Positions 1 to 8,226 of a stretch of DNA of 64,000 bases are shown in pieces (the first letter of the stretch is position 1; the number at the start of each line of letters is the position of its first letter). Source of the DNA: Ancylobacter sonchi (GTDB lineage: Bacteria > Pseudomonadota > Alphaproteobacteria > Rhizobiales > Xanthobacteraceae); assembly GCF_018390695.1 (NCBI RefSeq), contig NZ_JAHBGF010000016.1, positions 186,001 through 250,000 on the forward strand, given 5' to 3'. Both the position numbers and the translations under genes were made by a program. The notes beneath the pieces are model-generated. The model saw only the letters and a program-made list of their open reading frames with translations. It ran no database searches and was not told where the DNA came from.

Positions 1-1
1 A

Positions 2-79
2 TCCCGCCCGTCGATGATCGGCGACATCCGCAAGTCCGACATTCGCAAGCCCGACATTCGCAAGCCAAGGAGCACCTGA
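2..79 (+). CDS. 3' end of an unidentified protein, truncated by the window edge
   Basis: An open frame enters from the left edge and stops with TGA at 77-79, which overlaps by one base the ATG of the next gene (TGATG). Such an overlap usually means translational coupling. The visible 25 residues contain the unit DIRK(S/P) three times, encoded by three tandem 15-bp copies at 22-36, 37-51 and 52-66. The tail is therefore basic and repetitive. The protein cannot be identified from this fragment. A MarR-type OhrR regulator often neighbours ohr, but nothing visible here shows that this is one. Confidence 0.5.
   Translation, partial: SRPSMIGDIRKSDIRKPDIRKPRST
22..66 (+). repeat. three tandem 15-bp repeats
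   Basis: Units of CGACATTCGCAAGCC lie at 37-51 and 52-66, with a two-mismatch copy at 22-36. The unit length is a multiple of three and the frame stays open, so copy-number change would add or remove five residues from the C-terminus of the truncated upstream protein without a frameshift. Confidence 0.9.
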
Positions 80-495
80 TGACCGCGACCACGCTCTTCA
101 CCGGCACCGCCACCGCCAAGGGCGGCCGCCACGGCCATTCCGCCACCAGCGACGGCTCGGTGTCCGTCGATCTCGGCATGCCGAAGAATGGCGTGCTGGA
201 GCCGGGCAAGACCACGCCGGAGCACCTGTTCGCCACCGGCTATGCCGCCTGCTTCGGCTCGGCGGTGGAAGCGGTCGGCGGGCAGAAGAAGCTCGACGTC
301 TCCGACGCCTCGGTGACGGTGGCCGCCTCGCTGCAGAAGAGCGACACCGGCTTCAGCCTGGCGGTGAAGCTCACCCTCAAGGCGCCGGCGCTGACCAAGG
401 AGCAGGCGCAGGAAGTGATCGAGGCGGCGCACCAGATGTGCCCCTATTCCAAGGCGACGCGCGGCAATATCCCGGTCGAGCTGGCGGTGGAGTGA
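79..495 (+). CDS. ohr: organic hydroperoxide resistance protein (Ohr, OsmC/Ohr family)
   Basis: The 138-residue protein has the usual length of Ohr, a thiol peroxidase that reduces organic and fatty-acid hydroperoxides with lipoylated proteins as electron donors in the cytoplasm. The two redox cysteines are visible: Cys58 in AACFGSAV (peroxidatic) and Cys121 in MCPYSKAT (resolving). Arg17 and Glu48 match the conserved Arg/Glu pair that activates the peroxidatic thiol. An AAGGAG ribosome binding site precedes the ATG, which overlaps the stop of the upstream frame. A GC-rich hairpin follows at 514-536. Confidence 0.93.
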   Translation: MTATTLFTGTATAKGGRHGHSATSDGSVSVDLGMPKNGVLEPGKTTPEHLFATGYAACFGSAVEAVGGQKKLDVSDASVTVAASLQKSDTGFSLAVKLTLKAPALTKEQAQEVIEAAHQMCPYSKATRGNIPVELAVE

Positions 496-513
496 CGCCG
501 CAGGCGGACGTGT

Positions 514-536
514 CGGCCCGGTTTCACGCCGGGCCG
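514..536 (+). terminator. hairpin after ohr
   Basis: Arms CGGCCCGG (514-521) and CCGGGCCG (529-536) form an 8-bp stem with a 7-nt loop, 18 bases after the ohr stop. There is no clear U-tract, so it may stabilise the 3' end or end transcription only weakly. Confidence 0.45.
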
Positions 537-989
537 GTACCCGCCTGTCCCGCCATATCGGCGTCGCCGTTCCCGGGAGCGCGGTTCGGAAGGCGCGAGT
601 TCGGGGACGCCAACCGCAGACGCGGAGTCAGGCGAGCGTCCCGCGCGACGATCCGCCGCTCGGGGTAGGAAGCGTTCGCCCATCGGCAGGCGCGCCCGTC
701 GCACGTCCCGGCAACGCCGCGGGCAAGAGGCTTTCACGAGAAAGGCGGCCCGAAGGCAGGGCTCCCTCGCCGGCCGGCAAGCACCCGCCCCCTTCACGAC
801 ATTGTCGCCGACGGGCATTCCGGTACGCATCGTCGTCGGCCGGAGCCGACCCACGCCGGTTGCCGCGAGCACGTGCACAAGTAAACGCAGGCGACATCGC
901 GGCCAGCGCGGGTTCCCGGGCAAACGGCCCGGTCAACCACACTGCCGCACGCTGGCCGGCGCAGTTCGACGCGCGCCGCCGAAAGCGGC
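537..989. other. intergenic stretch without a convincing gene
   Basis: About 450 bases lie between the ohr hairpin and the convergent lapA-like gene. Several open frames cross it on both strands, but all are Arg/Ala/Gly-rich, lack a good ribosome binding site and overlap each other, as expected for chance frames in GC-rich DNA. I see no RNA gene or repeat in it. Confidence 0.6.
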
Positions 990-1379
990 CTAGGCCGCGT
1001 CGCGCCGATGGTCGGGCAGCGCCGCCGGGCCGATCGGGCCCATGGCACCGCCCGGCGCCAGCGGAACGCGCGGCGCGCGCTCCGACATCGCCGCGCGCAG
1101 GCTGTCCACCTGCGCATTGGCCCGGCGCGCCTCGCGGCCGGCGCTGCGCGCCGCCCGGCGATAACGGCCCTGCCGCAGCCACACCGCGACCCCGCCCAGC
1201 ACCACGCCGATGACGAGGCTCGCCAGCACCACCACGAAGAGCGGCAGCTCCGCCGACAAGGCACCGGCAAAGGGATCCAGCACCAGCGTCACCGGATGAC
1301 GGTTTGCCACCGCCAGCATGATGAGGCCGATGGAGACCGGCAGGATCAGCACGATGGTTAGGATGCGACGCAACAGCAC
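990..1379 (-). CDS. LapA-domain (DUF1049-type) inner-membrane protein
   Basis: The 129-residue protein has two hydrophobic helices, at about residues 5-24 and 46-68, followed by a basic, Arg-rich cytoplasmic tail and an Ala/Pro-rich end. This is the layout of the small LapA (lipopolysaccharide assembly protein A) domain family. In Escherichia coli, LapA works with LapB in control of LPS synthesis; alphaproteobacterial members are less well understood. It starts 27 bases after the ihfB stop on the same strand, in the sppA-ihfB-lapA order common in Rhizobiales. The function is assigned by family and position only. Confidence 0.75.
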   Translation of the reverse strand: MLLRRILTIVLILPVSIGLIMLAVANRHPVTLVLDPFAGALSAELPLFVVVLASLVIGVVLGGVAVWLRQGRYRRAARSAGREARRANAQVDSLRAAMSERAPRVPLAPGGAMGPIGPAALPDHRRDAA

Positions 1380-1406
1380 GCCTTCACTCCCGCTTGCTCA
1401 GGCCGG

Positions 1407-1700
1407 CTATTCGAGATCCACGCCGCCGTTCAGGCGCTCGCGCATCTCCTTGCCGGTCTTGAAATAGGGCACGGCCTTGCCGTCGACCGCCACATGCGCG
1501 CCGGTGCGCGGGTTGCGCCCGGTGCGCGCCGGGCGCGCCTTTACCGAGAAGGCGCCGAAGCCGCGCAATTCCACCCGGTCACCCCGGGCGAGCGCGCCAA
1601 CGATCTCGTCGAGGATCGCATTCACGATGTTCTCGACGTCGCGCTGATAGAGATGCGGATTGGCTTCCGCGATACGCTGGACTAGTTCCGACTTGATCAT
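1407..1700 (-). CDS. ihfB: integration host factor beta subunit
   Basis: This 97-residue DNABII protein is one half of the IHF heterodimer, which bends DNA sharply for transcription, recombination and replication. The minor-groove arm motif RNPRTG, with its intercalating proline at residue 64, is at 62-67, and GFGAF at 48-52 is typical of the family. I place the start at the ATG that gives [10 protein letters not shown], behind an AAAAGGGG ribosome binding site; a longer frame reaching 1781 adds an atypical N-terminus. It lies in a minus-strand run with sppA (84 bases upstream) and the lapA-like gene (27 bases downstream). The alpha subunit gene is not in this window. Confidence 0.93.
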   Translation of the reverse strand: MIKSELVQRIAEANPHLYQRDVENIVNAILDEIVGALARGDRVELRGFGAFSVKARPARTGRNPRTGAHVAVDGKAVPYFKTGKEMRERLNGGVDLE

Positions 1701-1784
1701 CGACGCCCCGGCCCCTTTTTCGTCTTCGGCTCGTCGTAAATCCGAAAACACTTTATTCTCGAAACTGTTGGCTCCCCCCAAAGC

Positions 1785-2762
1785 CTAATCGCGAGGGTGC
1801 CAGAGGGCCAAGAGACCGTCAAGGCGAGACTGCGCCGCGGCGTCGAAAGCCGGGCCGATCAGCAGGGTCGCGACGTCGTCGAGCCCGAACAGCCCCATGA
1901 GCCGCGCGCTGGCCGCCTTGAGCCAGCCGAATTCCTCGCTGGAACGCCCGGTGCGCCACACCCGCACCGGCAGAGTCTCGGCCACGTTGCGCTCGCGCGC
2001 CAGATAGGCGCGGGCGGTGCGCTCGTCGCCGAGCTCGTCAACCAGGTTGAGCGGCAGGCCCTGATGCGCGGTGAATACCCGGCCGTCGGCGACGAGGTTC
2101 AGCTTGTCGCCGGAGATCGCCCGTCGCTCGGAAACCAGGCCGCGGAACCAGTCATAGCTGTCGGTGACCAGCGACATCACCGCCGCCCGCGCTTCCGGGC
2201 TGGTCGGCTCGAAACCGTTCGGCACCGCCTTGAGCGGGCTCGACTTGATGGTCTCGTAGGCGACGCCCACCGTCTTCATCAGGTCGGTGAAGTTCGGGTA
2301 TTGGAAGATCACCCCGATCGAGCCGACCATGGCGTTGCGCGGCGCCACGATATGGTCGGCGCCCATGGCGGCGATATAGGCGCCGGAGGCAGCCATGCCG
2401 TCGACCACCGCCACCACCGGCAGCTTGCCGGCGAGGCGGCGCAGCCCGTCATAAAGCTGTTGCGAGCCGACCACGGTGCCGCCGGGGCTGTCGATGGCGA
2501 TGATCACCGCGCGGGCGCCGGAGCGGGCGATGTCGTCGAACATCTCCAGCCGCTCGCGGTCGTTACGGATGATGCCGCCAATGCTCACCCGCGCCACATG
2601 CGGCGCCGAGCGCGGGGTGAATCCGCCATCGCTCCACCAAAACGCCGCCAGTGCGGCGCCGGCGGCGAGCACCAAGAGCACCGCCACCCGCCAGAAGGTG
2701 AGCTTGCGACGCAGCCGCCGGCGCTCGATCAGGGAATCGACGTCCATCGCAGTGCCGAGCAT
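1785..2762 (-). CDS. sppA: signal peptide peptidase SppA, short (36K-type) form
   Basis: The 325-residue serine protease of the S49/ClpP fold cleaves remnant signal peptides in the inner membrane. A single N-terminal transmembrane helix spans about residues 23-43, with the catalytic domain predicted in the periplasm. DSPGG (91-95) and the nucleophile region GMAASGAYIA with Ser126 are present, and Lys178 in KSSPLK is the likely general base of the Ser/Lys dyad. The length fits the half-size bacterial form rather than the 600-residue fused form. A downstream ATG at 2747 is an alternative start; the one at 2762 has a GGAG-like site about 12 bases upstream. Confidence 0.92.
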   Translation of the reverse strand: MLGTAMDVDSLIERRRLRRKLTFWRVAVLLVLAAGAALAAFWWSDGGFTPRSAPHVARVSIGGIIRNDRERLEMFDDIARSGARAVIIAIDSPGGTVVGSQQLYDGLRRLAGKLPVVAVVDGMAASGAYIAAMGADHIVAPRNAMVGSIGVIFQYPNFTDLMKTVGVAYETIKSSPLKAVPNGFEPTSPEARAAVMSLVTDSYDWFRGLVSERRAISGDKLNLVADGRVFTAHQGLPLNLVDELGDERTARAYLARERNVAETLPVRVWRTGRSSEEFGWLKAASARLMGLFGLDDVATLLIGPAFDAAAQSRLDGLLALWHPRD

Positions 2763-2860
2763 CGGTTCCGGGCCGCTCCGTCATGAAAATGCGCCTCTGA
2801 CGTAGGGCTCAAGTTCGGCGCGCGCAAGGCAGCAGGCAGAAACGCGACAGGAGGCTGCGT

Positions 2861-3475
2861 TCAGCCGCCGTGCTTCTCCAGGAACGCCTCGACCGCCAGC
2901 GTGCGGAAATCCTCCAGCGCGGCATGCAGCCGCGTGTGCCCCCAGTGCCACCAGCCGAGCGCCTGCAGCCGGTCGCCGATCCCGGCGGCGAAGCGGGCAC
3001 GGATCGGCCGCGCCGGATTGCCGCCGACGATGGTGTAGGGCGGCACGTCCTTGGTGACCACCGCGCCGGCCGCCACCACCGCGCCGTCGCCTATGCTTCG
3101 GCCGGGCAGCACGATGGCGCCGTGGCCGATCCAGACATCGTGGCCGATCGTCACCCATTGCGCCCGGCGGCGATCGAAGAAGCTTTCCTCATTCGCCGCG
3201 CCGTCGAAATAGTCGCCGGCGCGATAGGTGAAATGCGACTGGCTGGCCCGCTCCATCGGGTGGTTGCCGGGATTGATGCGGGTCATCGCGGCGATGGAGG
3301 TGAACTTGCCGATGGTGGCGTAGGCGATGTCGCTGTCGTTCACCACATAGGAATAGTCGCCGAGCTCGACCTCGACGAGCCGGGTGCGCTCGCCGATTTC
3401 GGTGTAGCGGCCGAGCCGCGAGGCGTGCAGCTCGGCGGTGGCGTCGACGAGAGGCGCCGGTCCCAGTTTGGTCAC
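2861..3475 (-). CDS. phosphonate-cluster hexapeptide-repeat acetyltransferase
   Basis: The 204-residue protein is a left-handed beta-helix acyltransferase of the xenobiotic/chloramphenicol acetyltransferase type. Isoleucine-rich hexapeptide repeats run through roughly residues 15-65 and 105-160, for example [22 protein letters not shown], then [18 protein letters not shown]. Proteins of this type occur in phn operons next to DUF1045 and phnM (the TIGR03308-like subfamily), and this one starts three bases after the DUF1045 stop. Translational coupling is likely. The acetyl acceptor is not known from sequence; a phosphonate or a ribose intermediate is only a guess from context. Confidence 0.82.
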   Translation of the reverse strand: MTKLGPAPLVDATAELHASRLGRYTEIGERTRLVEVELGDYSYVVNDSDIAYATIGKFTSIAAMTRINPGNHPMERASQSHFTYRAGDYFDGAANEESFFDRRRAQWVTIGHDVWIGHGAIVLPGRSIGDGAVVAAGAVVTKDVPPYTIVGGNPARPIRARFAAGIGDRLQALGWWHWGHTRLHAALEDFRTLAVEAFLEKHGG

Positions 3476-3478
3476 GCC

Positions 3479-4282
3479 TCAGCTCCCGAAGGCATAGCGT
3501 TCGATCAGCCGGAAGCGCTCGCCGCCATCCGGCCGCCCGTCCTGGCGGTACAGCGCGATGCCGCCGACGATCAGCGGCCCGTCGGCGCCGCTCTGCGCGA
3601 AGAGCTGGGCCAGCTCCTCCTCGGCGGCGACGCGGTCGGCGTCGTCGAGCGGGCCGGTCAGCGTCATGTGGAAGCGGAAATCGTCGAGCACATAGGGATA
3701 GCCCCAGCGCCCGAGATAGTCCTTCTGCCGCTCGGTCAGCGGCGCGCGCAGCCGGCGCTCGCGCTCCGCCTCGGTCATCGGGGCGCGGAAATCGTCGAAG
3801 GCCGCCACCGCGCCGGCGGCGAGCCGGTTCAGCGCCGAGCAGGTCGACACCGTCTTCAGCGCGAAGAAGCGGCCGATCGAGGCCAGCATCACCCCGGCGC
3901 AGGCGAAGCTCGCCCGGTCGGCGGCGAAGCGGGCGCACACCGCGCGCAGGCCCGCCTCGTCCTTGTCGGGCGCGAGGCGGAACGGCGCCTTCAGCGTGCC
4001 GTGGAAACCATAGCGGCGCGGCTCGGCGGTGAGGTCCCGCCAACGCTCCGGCGTGAAGCGCGACAGCGCCGGCAGCGGCGCCTCCCGCCCGGTCTCGGCG
4101 TCATAGCCGATCACCGAGGAGCCGAAGCGCCAGAGCGGGCTCTTGGCCGGCGGGGCGAAATAGATGGCGTAGCGCGGGTCGCTCGGCCGGGTCTCCGACC
4201 GGCGGGGCTCCGCCGGCTCGACGGCCAGGGTGTCGATGCGCCCGGCATCGGCCGGCCGGATATCATTCAGTATCGTCGTCAT
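3479..4282 (-). CDS. DUF1045 phosphonate-operon protein, probable 2H phosphoesterase
   Basis: This 267-residue protein belongs to the DUF1045/TIGR03223 family found in phn operons. Two HxTx motifs, HGTL at residues 94-97 and HMTL at 205-208, are the paired catalytic motifs of the 2H phosphoesterase superfamily. Members of that superfamily open cyclic phosphodiesters, so a role at the cyclic ribose-phosphate stage of C-P lyase products is plausible (inference). It sits between phnM (43 bases upstream) and the acetyltransferase (3 bases downstream). The N-terminal 35 residues are poorly conserved-looking, so a later start is possible. Confidence 0.85.
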   Translation of the reverse strand: MTTILNDIRPADAGRIDTLAVEPAEPRRSETRPSDPRYAIYFAPPAKSPLWRFGSSVIGYDAETGREAPLPALSRFTPERWRDLTAEPRRYGFHGTLKAPFRLAPDKDEAGLRAVCARFAADRASFACAGVMLASIGRFFALKTVSTCSALNRLAAGAVAAFDDFRAPMTEAERERRLRAPLTERQKDYLGRWGYPYVLDDFRFHMTLTGPLDDADRVAAEEELAQLFAQSGADGPLIVGGIALYRQDGRPDGGERFRLIERYAFGS

Positions 4283-4325
4283 GCGTCCTCCCGAGAACAG
4301 CTTCGCCTGCGCGAAGTCCCGTCGT

Positions 4326-5465
4326 TCAGAAGATGCGCCGGCCGGCGAGGAACACTTCCCTCACCACCGGCGTGTCGTCGATCACGTCGAAGATCATCAG
4401 GTCGGCCCGCAGGCCCGGCTCCAGCCGGCCGCGGTCGGCGAGCCCGGCCAGCGCCGCCGGCCGGGAGGAGACCAGCGCCAGCGCCGCCGGCAGCGTCAGG
4501 CCGGGGTCGCGGGTCAGCGCCAGCGCGGCCTGCAGCAGGCTCGCCGGCACATAGTCGGAGGCGAGCGCGTCGATCAGCCCCTCGGCCGCCAGCGCCCGCA
4601 TCGACACGCCGCCGGAATGCGAGCCGCCACGCACCGCGTTCGGCGCGCCGCCGATGGTGGCGAGCCCGGCCGCCCGCGCCGCCTGCGCGGCTTCCGGCGT
4701 GGTGGGGAATTCGGAGATGGTGCAGCCGGCCGCCTTGGCGTCGGCGACATGTTCCGGCGTGGTGTCGTCATGGCTGGCCAGCACGATGCCGGAACCGGCG
4801 AACAGATCGACCATGCGGGCGAAATTGCCCGGCACCGCCGCCCGGCCGCGCGCGGCGCGCTCGCCCAGTTCGCGATCCATCTCCTCGGCGGTCTTGCCGA
4901 TGCCGGAGAGATAGGTCTTCAGGTGCTCGACATTGCGCCATTGCCGCGCGCCGGGCGTGTGGTCCATCAGCGAGGCCAGCGACAGGCTCGGCCGCCCCTC
5001 GGCCTGCGCCACCAGCGCCTCCAGCGTCGGGTCGGTGAGTTCGCAGCGCAGATGCAGCCGGTGCTCGACGCGGAACATGCCGCGCGCCATCCCCTCGTCG
5101 ACGGCGTCGAGCATCACCGTGTACAGCGCCCGGCGGTCGGCCTTGGACTGGTCGAAGCCGCCGGCGCAGATGGCGTCGAACACGGTGGTGACGCCGGAGC
5201 CGGCCATCTGCGCGTCATGCGCCAGCGCGGCGGCGCGGGCGTCCGGCCAGATCACCTTCGGGCGCGGCACGAAATGGCCCTCCAGCGCGTCGGTGTGCAG
5301 GTCGATCAGGCCGGGCGCCAGATAGGCGCCGGCGAGGTCGACCGCCTGCGGCAGGTGCGAGCGGCCCTCGTCGACGGCGCGGATGTCGCCGCCCTCGACG
5401 ACCAGCGTGCCCTCGACGACGGCCTCGTCGAGAACGAGTCGGGCATTGGTGAGAATCGTTTCCAT
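4326..5465 (-). CDS. phnM: alpha-D-ribose 1-methylphosphonate 5-triphosphate diphosphatase
   Basis: PhnM is a metal-dependent amidohydrolase that releases pyrophosphate from the ribose 1-phosphonate 5-triphosphate made by PhnGHI, before C-P bond cleavage by PhnJ. The 379-residue length is normal. The metal-site motif near residues 55-65 (LIDLHTDALEGHF, His57 and His64) and later SHDDTTPEH are visible. The start METILTNARL matches the family's usual N-terminus; a frame six residues longer also exists. Oddly, none of phnGHIJKL or phnN is beside it, so the C-P lyase core must be elsewhere or absent. It follows the ggt gene on the same strand after 117 bases. Confidence 0.92.
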   Translation of the reverse strand: METILTNARLVLDEAVVEGTLVVEGGDIRAVDEGRSHLPQAVDLAGAYLAPGLIDLHTDALEGHFVPRPKVIWPDARAAALAHDAQMAGSGVTTVFDAICAGGFDQSKADRRALYTVMLDAVDEGMARGMFRVEHRLHLRCELTDPTLEALVAQAEGRPSLSLASLMDHTPGARQWRNVEHLKTYLSGIGKTAEEMDRELGERAARGRAAVPGNFARMVDLFAGSGIVLASHDDTTPEHVADAKAAGCTISEFPTTPEAAQAARAAGLATIGGAPNAVRGGSHSGGVSMRALAAEGLIDALASDYVPASLLQAALALTRDPGLTLPAALALVSSRPAALAGLADRGRLEPGLRADLMIFDVIDDTPVVREVFLAGRRIF

Positions 5466-5582
5466 GGGCCGCGCGTCTCGCATGTTGCCGTGACCATTCG
5501 ATGAACCCGCGCGAAACGCTTTTCACGCAAGCACTGCGTCGTCTGCACTGCGTCGTCCGCTCTCACCCTCCCGCGCCGCGCG

Positions 5583-7205
5583 TCACACCGCCTCGGCGTC
5601 GCCGTCGGAGCGCGGGTCGTGCGTGCCCTCGACCTGCCCCTTCGGATGCAGCACCACCGCCCCGGCATGGCCCATCGTGTCGCTGAAATCCTCCGGCAGC
5701 GCGCTCAGCTCGTGGCCGGCGCGCAAAAGGTCGTCGGCGACGCGCGAATCGAACGCGCCCTCGACCCGGAGCCCGATGGTGTCGTCGCCCCAGGTGCGGC
5801 CGAGCAGCCAGCGCGGCCGTGCCACCGCCTGGCCGAGCGGCACGCCGAACATACCGTAGCGGCTCATCACCGCCGCATTGGTCTGCGGCTGGCCTTCGCC
5901 GCCCATCGAGCCGAAGGCGACGAACCGCCCGTCCGGCAGCTCGGCCATGCAGGGGTTCAGCGTGTGGAACGGCCGGCGGCCCGGCTCCAGCGGGTTCGCC
6001 GCCTTGGGGTCGAGCGAGAAGGAGGCGCCGCGATTCTGCAGGAGAATCCCGGTCGAGGGCGACACCAGCCCCGAGCCGAACTCCCAGTAGATCGACTGGA
6101 TGTAGGACACCGAGATGCCGCTCTTGTCGGTCGCGCCCAGCCACACCGTGTCGCCGCGCGCCGCCTTTTGCGGCCACGGCGCGGCGCGGCGCCTATCGAT
6201 CGCCGCCGCCTCGCGCTCCAGCGCCGCCGCCGTGAGGAAGGACGCCAGGGCGACGGTCAGCCGGTCATGGTCGGTCACCACGCGGTCGCGCACCAGGAAG
6301 GCGCGCTTGGTCGCCTCGACGAGACCGTGAATATGGGCGAAGCCTTCCGGCTCGGCGACGCCGAGCTGGTCGAACACGCCGAGGATCATCAGGCTGGCCA
6401 GTCCCTGCGTCGGCGGCGGCGAGCCCCACAGCTTCATGCCGCGCAGCGTCGCGGCAAGCGGTTTGCGCTCCATCGCGCGATAGGATTCGAGGTCGGCGCG
6501 CGTCACCGGCGAGCCGGCGCGCTCCAGATCGGCGGCGAGCTCGCGCCCGACATCGCCGCGGTAATAATCGGCGAGCCCGGCGCCGGCTAGCTGCTCCAGC
6601 GTGTCGGCGAGCCGCACGACGCGCTGCGTCGTCCCCTCGGCAGGCGGCTTGCCACCATCCTTGCCTCCATCGGCGAGATAGGCCTTCGCGAAGCCCGGCA
6701 CGTCCTTCAGCTCGGCGAGCTTCTCGGCCGTCAGCCGTTCCTGCGAGGCCGAGACCGGATAGCCGGCGCGGGCATGGTGGATGGCGTCCTCCAGCAGCCG
6801 CTTCAGCGGCATGCGGCCGCCGAGCCCCTTCGCCATCTCCATGGCCAGCATCCAGCCGCCGATCTGGCCGGGCACGGTGAGCGCGGCGAGCGGGCCGCGC
6901 GTCGGCACGGCGTCGTAGCCGGCGTCGCGGTAGAAGGCGCGCGTCGCCCCGGCACCCGCATAGCCGGCGGCCTCGATATAGGCGACCCGGCCGGACGGGC
7001 CGCGGATCAGCCAGAAGCCGTCGCCGCCCAATTGGTTCATGTGCGGATAGACCACGGCGATGGTGGCAGCAGCGGCCAGCATCGCCTCCACGGCGTTGCC
7101 GCCCTCCTCCAGCACGGCGCGGCCGGCGAGCGCGGCGAGGCGGTGCGGCGCCGCGATCACCCCGCGCCCGCCGTGGCGGCTCTCATGTGCGGCGAAGCGG
7201 TCCAT
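5583..7205 (-). CDS. gamma-glutamyltransferase family protein
   Basis: The 540-residue protein is an Ntn hydrolase of the GGT family, made as one chain and cut before a threonine nucleophile. The predicted nucleophile is Thr353 in GDTVWLGATD, giving a 352-residue large and a 188-residue small subunit. MGGEGQPQTNAAV, the conserved small-subunit glycine region, is present. The start gives MDRFAAHESR behind a strong GGGAGGG site; the longer frame has no such site. There is no signal peptide, unlike periplasmic glutathione-degrading GGT, so a cytoplasmic role or another gamma-glutamyl or acyl amide substrate is possible. Substrate unknown. Confidence 0.85.
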   Translation of the reverse strand: MDRFAAHESRHGGRGVIAAPHRLAALAGRAVLEEGGNAVEAMLAAAATIAVVYPHMNQLGGDGFWLIRGPSGRVAYIEAAGYAGAGATRAFYRDAGYDAVPTRGPLAALTVPGQIGGWMLAMEMAKGLGGRMPLKRLLEDAIHHARAGYPVSASQERLTAEKLAELKDVPGFAKAYLADGGKDGGKPPAEGTTQRVVRLADTLEQLAGAGLADYYRGDVGRELAADLERAGSPVTRADLESYRAMERKPLAATLRGMKLWGSPPPTQGLASLMILGVFDQLGVAEPEGFAHIHGLVEATKRAFLVRDRVVTDHDRLTVALASFLTAAALEREAAAIDRRRAAPWPQKAARGDTVWLGATDKSGISVSYIQSIYWEFGSGLVSPSTGILLQNRGASFSLDPKAANPLEPGRRPFHTLNPCMAELPDGRFVAFGSMGGEGQPQTNAAVMSRYGMFGVPLGQAVARPRWLLGRTWGDDTIGLRVEGAFDSRVADDLLRAGHELSALPEDFSDTMGHAGAVVLHPKGQVEGTHDPRSDGDAEAV

Positions 7206-7347
7206 CTGCTGCCCTCCCGAATTCACGCCGCGAATCACGCTCCCGTGGGGCGACTTGACCCGCGCGCCCGGGCATAGCAGGTTGCGCGCCGCCGATTAAG
7301 GCAAGAAGACGCAGCTAAGACAGAGCTAGACAGGACTGGGAAGACTG

Positions 7348-7587
7348 ATGAGCACGGGCCGTCGCATCCGCTGGGACCATGTCAGCACGGTGGTGAGCGC
7401 CGCCATTCTGCTGGGCGCGGAACTGATCGGCGCCGGCCTCGCCGCCGGCTGGGCGGTCGCCGCCCTGTTCAATGCCGGCTGGGTGACGGAGCTGATCTTC
7501 GAGGGCGTCTTCGGCCTGCTCGCCATCTACGGCATCTACCGCTTCATCGTGAAGGCCAAGAGCGTCGAGCCCTTCGTCGAGGGCTGA
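7348..7587 (+). CDS. small two-helix membrane protein, function unknown
   Basis: The 79-residue frame has two hydrophobic segments, about residues 15-42 (Ala/Gly/Leu-rich) and 47-66, joined by a short polar stretch, with a charged N-terminus (MSTGRRIRWDH) and an acidic end. A GGGAAG-like site precedes the ATG. It stands alone, divergent from ggt and convergent with the SRPBCC gene. I do not recognise the family. Confidence 0.6.
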   Translation: MSTGRRIRWDHVSTVVSAAILLGAELIGAGLAAGWAVAALFNAGWVTELIFEGVFGLLAIYGIYRFIVKAKSVEPFVEG

Positions 7588-7623
7588 ATTCCGGCCGGCC
7601 CCGCTTCCGCCGGGGCTCGGGGA

Positions 7624-8031
7624 TCACGCCCCGCCTTCCATCAGCGCCTTCAGCCGCGCGAGATCGCGCCGCACCCAGTCGGCATCGGCGGCGAATTCCG
7701 CCGCGTCCATGCCGTCCCGCTGGTAAAGCGTGAAGATCACCTCGCAGCCGTCGCCATTGGCGACCACCCGCATCGGATTGTGCATCGGCGCGCCCCGCTC
7801 GGGAATCAGCGTGTGGTCGAGCACGCCATACGCGTTCGGCGGCGTGAAGCGCACCCGCATCGGCCCGAGCGGCGCCTCCACCTGCCAATCGGCGCCGCCC
7901 AGCGGCACCATCCCCGCGCCGAGACCTTCCGCCCACAGCGCGAAGTTCGCCGGCTCCGAAAGAAAGCCGCGCACCTCTTCATAGGGGCGCGCAATGCCGA
8001 CGCCGATATGCAGGGCGGGCCGAGGCGACAT
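7624..8031 (-). CDS. SRPBCC (START-like) domain protein
   Basis: The 135-residue protein has the pattern of the Bet v1/SRPBCC ligand-binding fold: an N-terminal strand and helix (GIARPYEEVRGFLSEPANFALW), a series of strands (WQVEAPLGPMRVRF, GVLDHTL, CEVIFTLYQR) and a long C-terminal helix. Proteins of this sort bind hydrophobic ligands in the cytoplasm. The start MSPRPALHIG is preceded by GGAGG eight bases upstream; the frame extends another 51 residues upstream but that part is Arg/Cys-rich and unlikely. Ligand unknown. Confidence 0.75.
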   Translation of the reverse strand: MSPRPALHIGVGIARPYEEVRGFLSEPANFALWAEGLGAGMVPLGGADWQVEAPLGPMRVRFTPPNAYGVLDHTLIPERGAPMHNPMRVVANGDGCEVIFTLYQRDGMDAAEFAADADWVRRDLARLKALMEGGA

Positions 8032-8191
8032 GGCCGTCCTCCGGATGCGGATCCGAACGGAACCGGAACACATCCGCCTCCGCCTGGCAAGGCCGCACGC
8101 GTGGAAGGCGACGCTTCGTTTCGCAACGAATTGAAACCGCTCGGCTTTCGCGCCGCAGGCGGGCGCGCCGGCAAAAATCTGCAAAACCCGC

Positions 8192-8220
8192 TTGCATGTG
8201 ACGGCGAATGTCCCTACATC
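8192..8220 (+). promoter_or_regulatory. candidate promoter of the ornithine decarboxylase transcript
   Basis: TTGCAT (8192-8197), a 17-bp spacer and TACATC (8215-8220) form a plausible housekeeping promoter. It would start transcription near 8227, about 445 nt before the decarboxylase ATG, making a very long leader. Found by eye only. Confidence 0.4.
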
Positions 8221-8226
8221 ACGCCT

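Noticed and set aside
444-1270. Overlapping minus-strand frames next to ohr (444-923, 628-1182, 794-1270)
   Set aside because: They overlap each other in different frames, are Arg/Ala/Pro-rich and lack ribosome binding sites.
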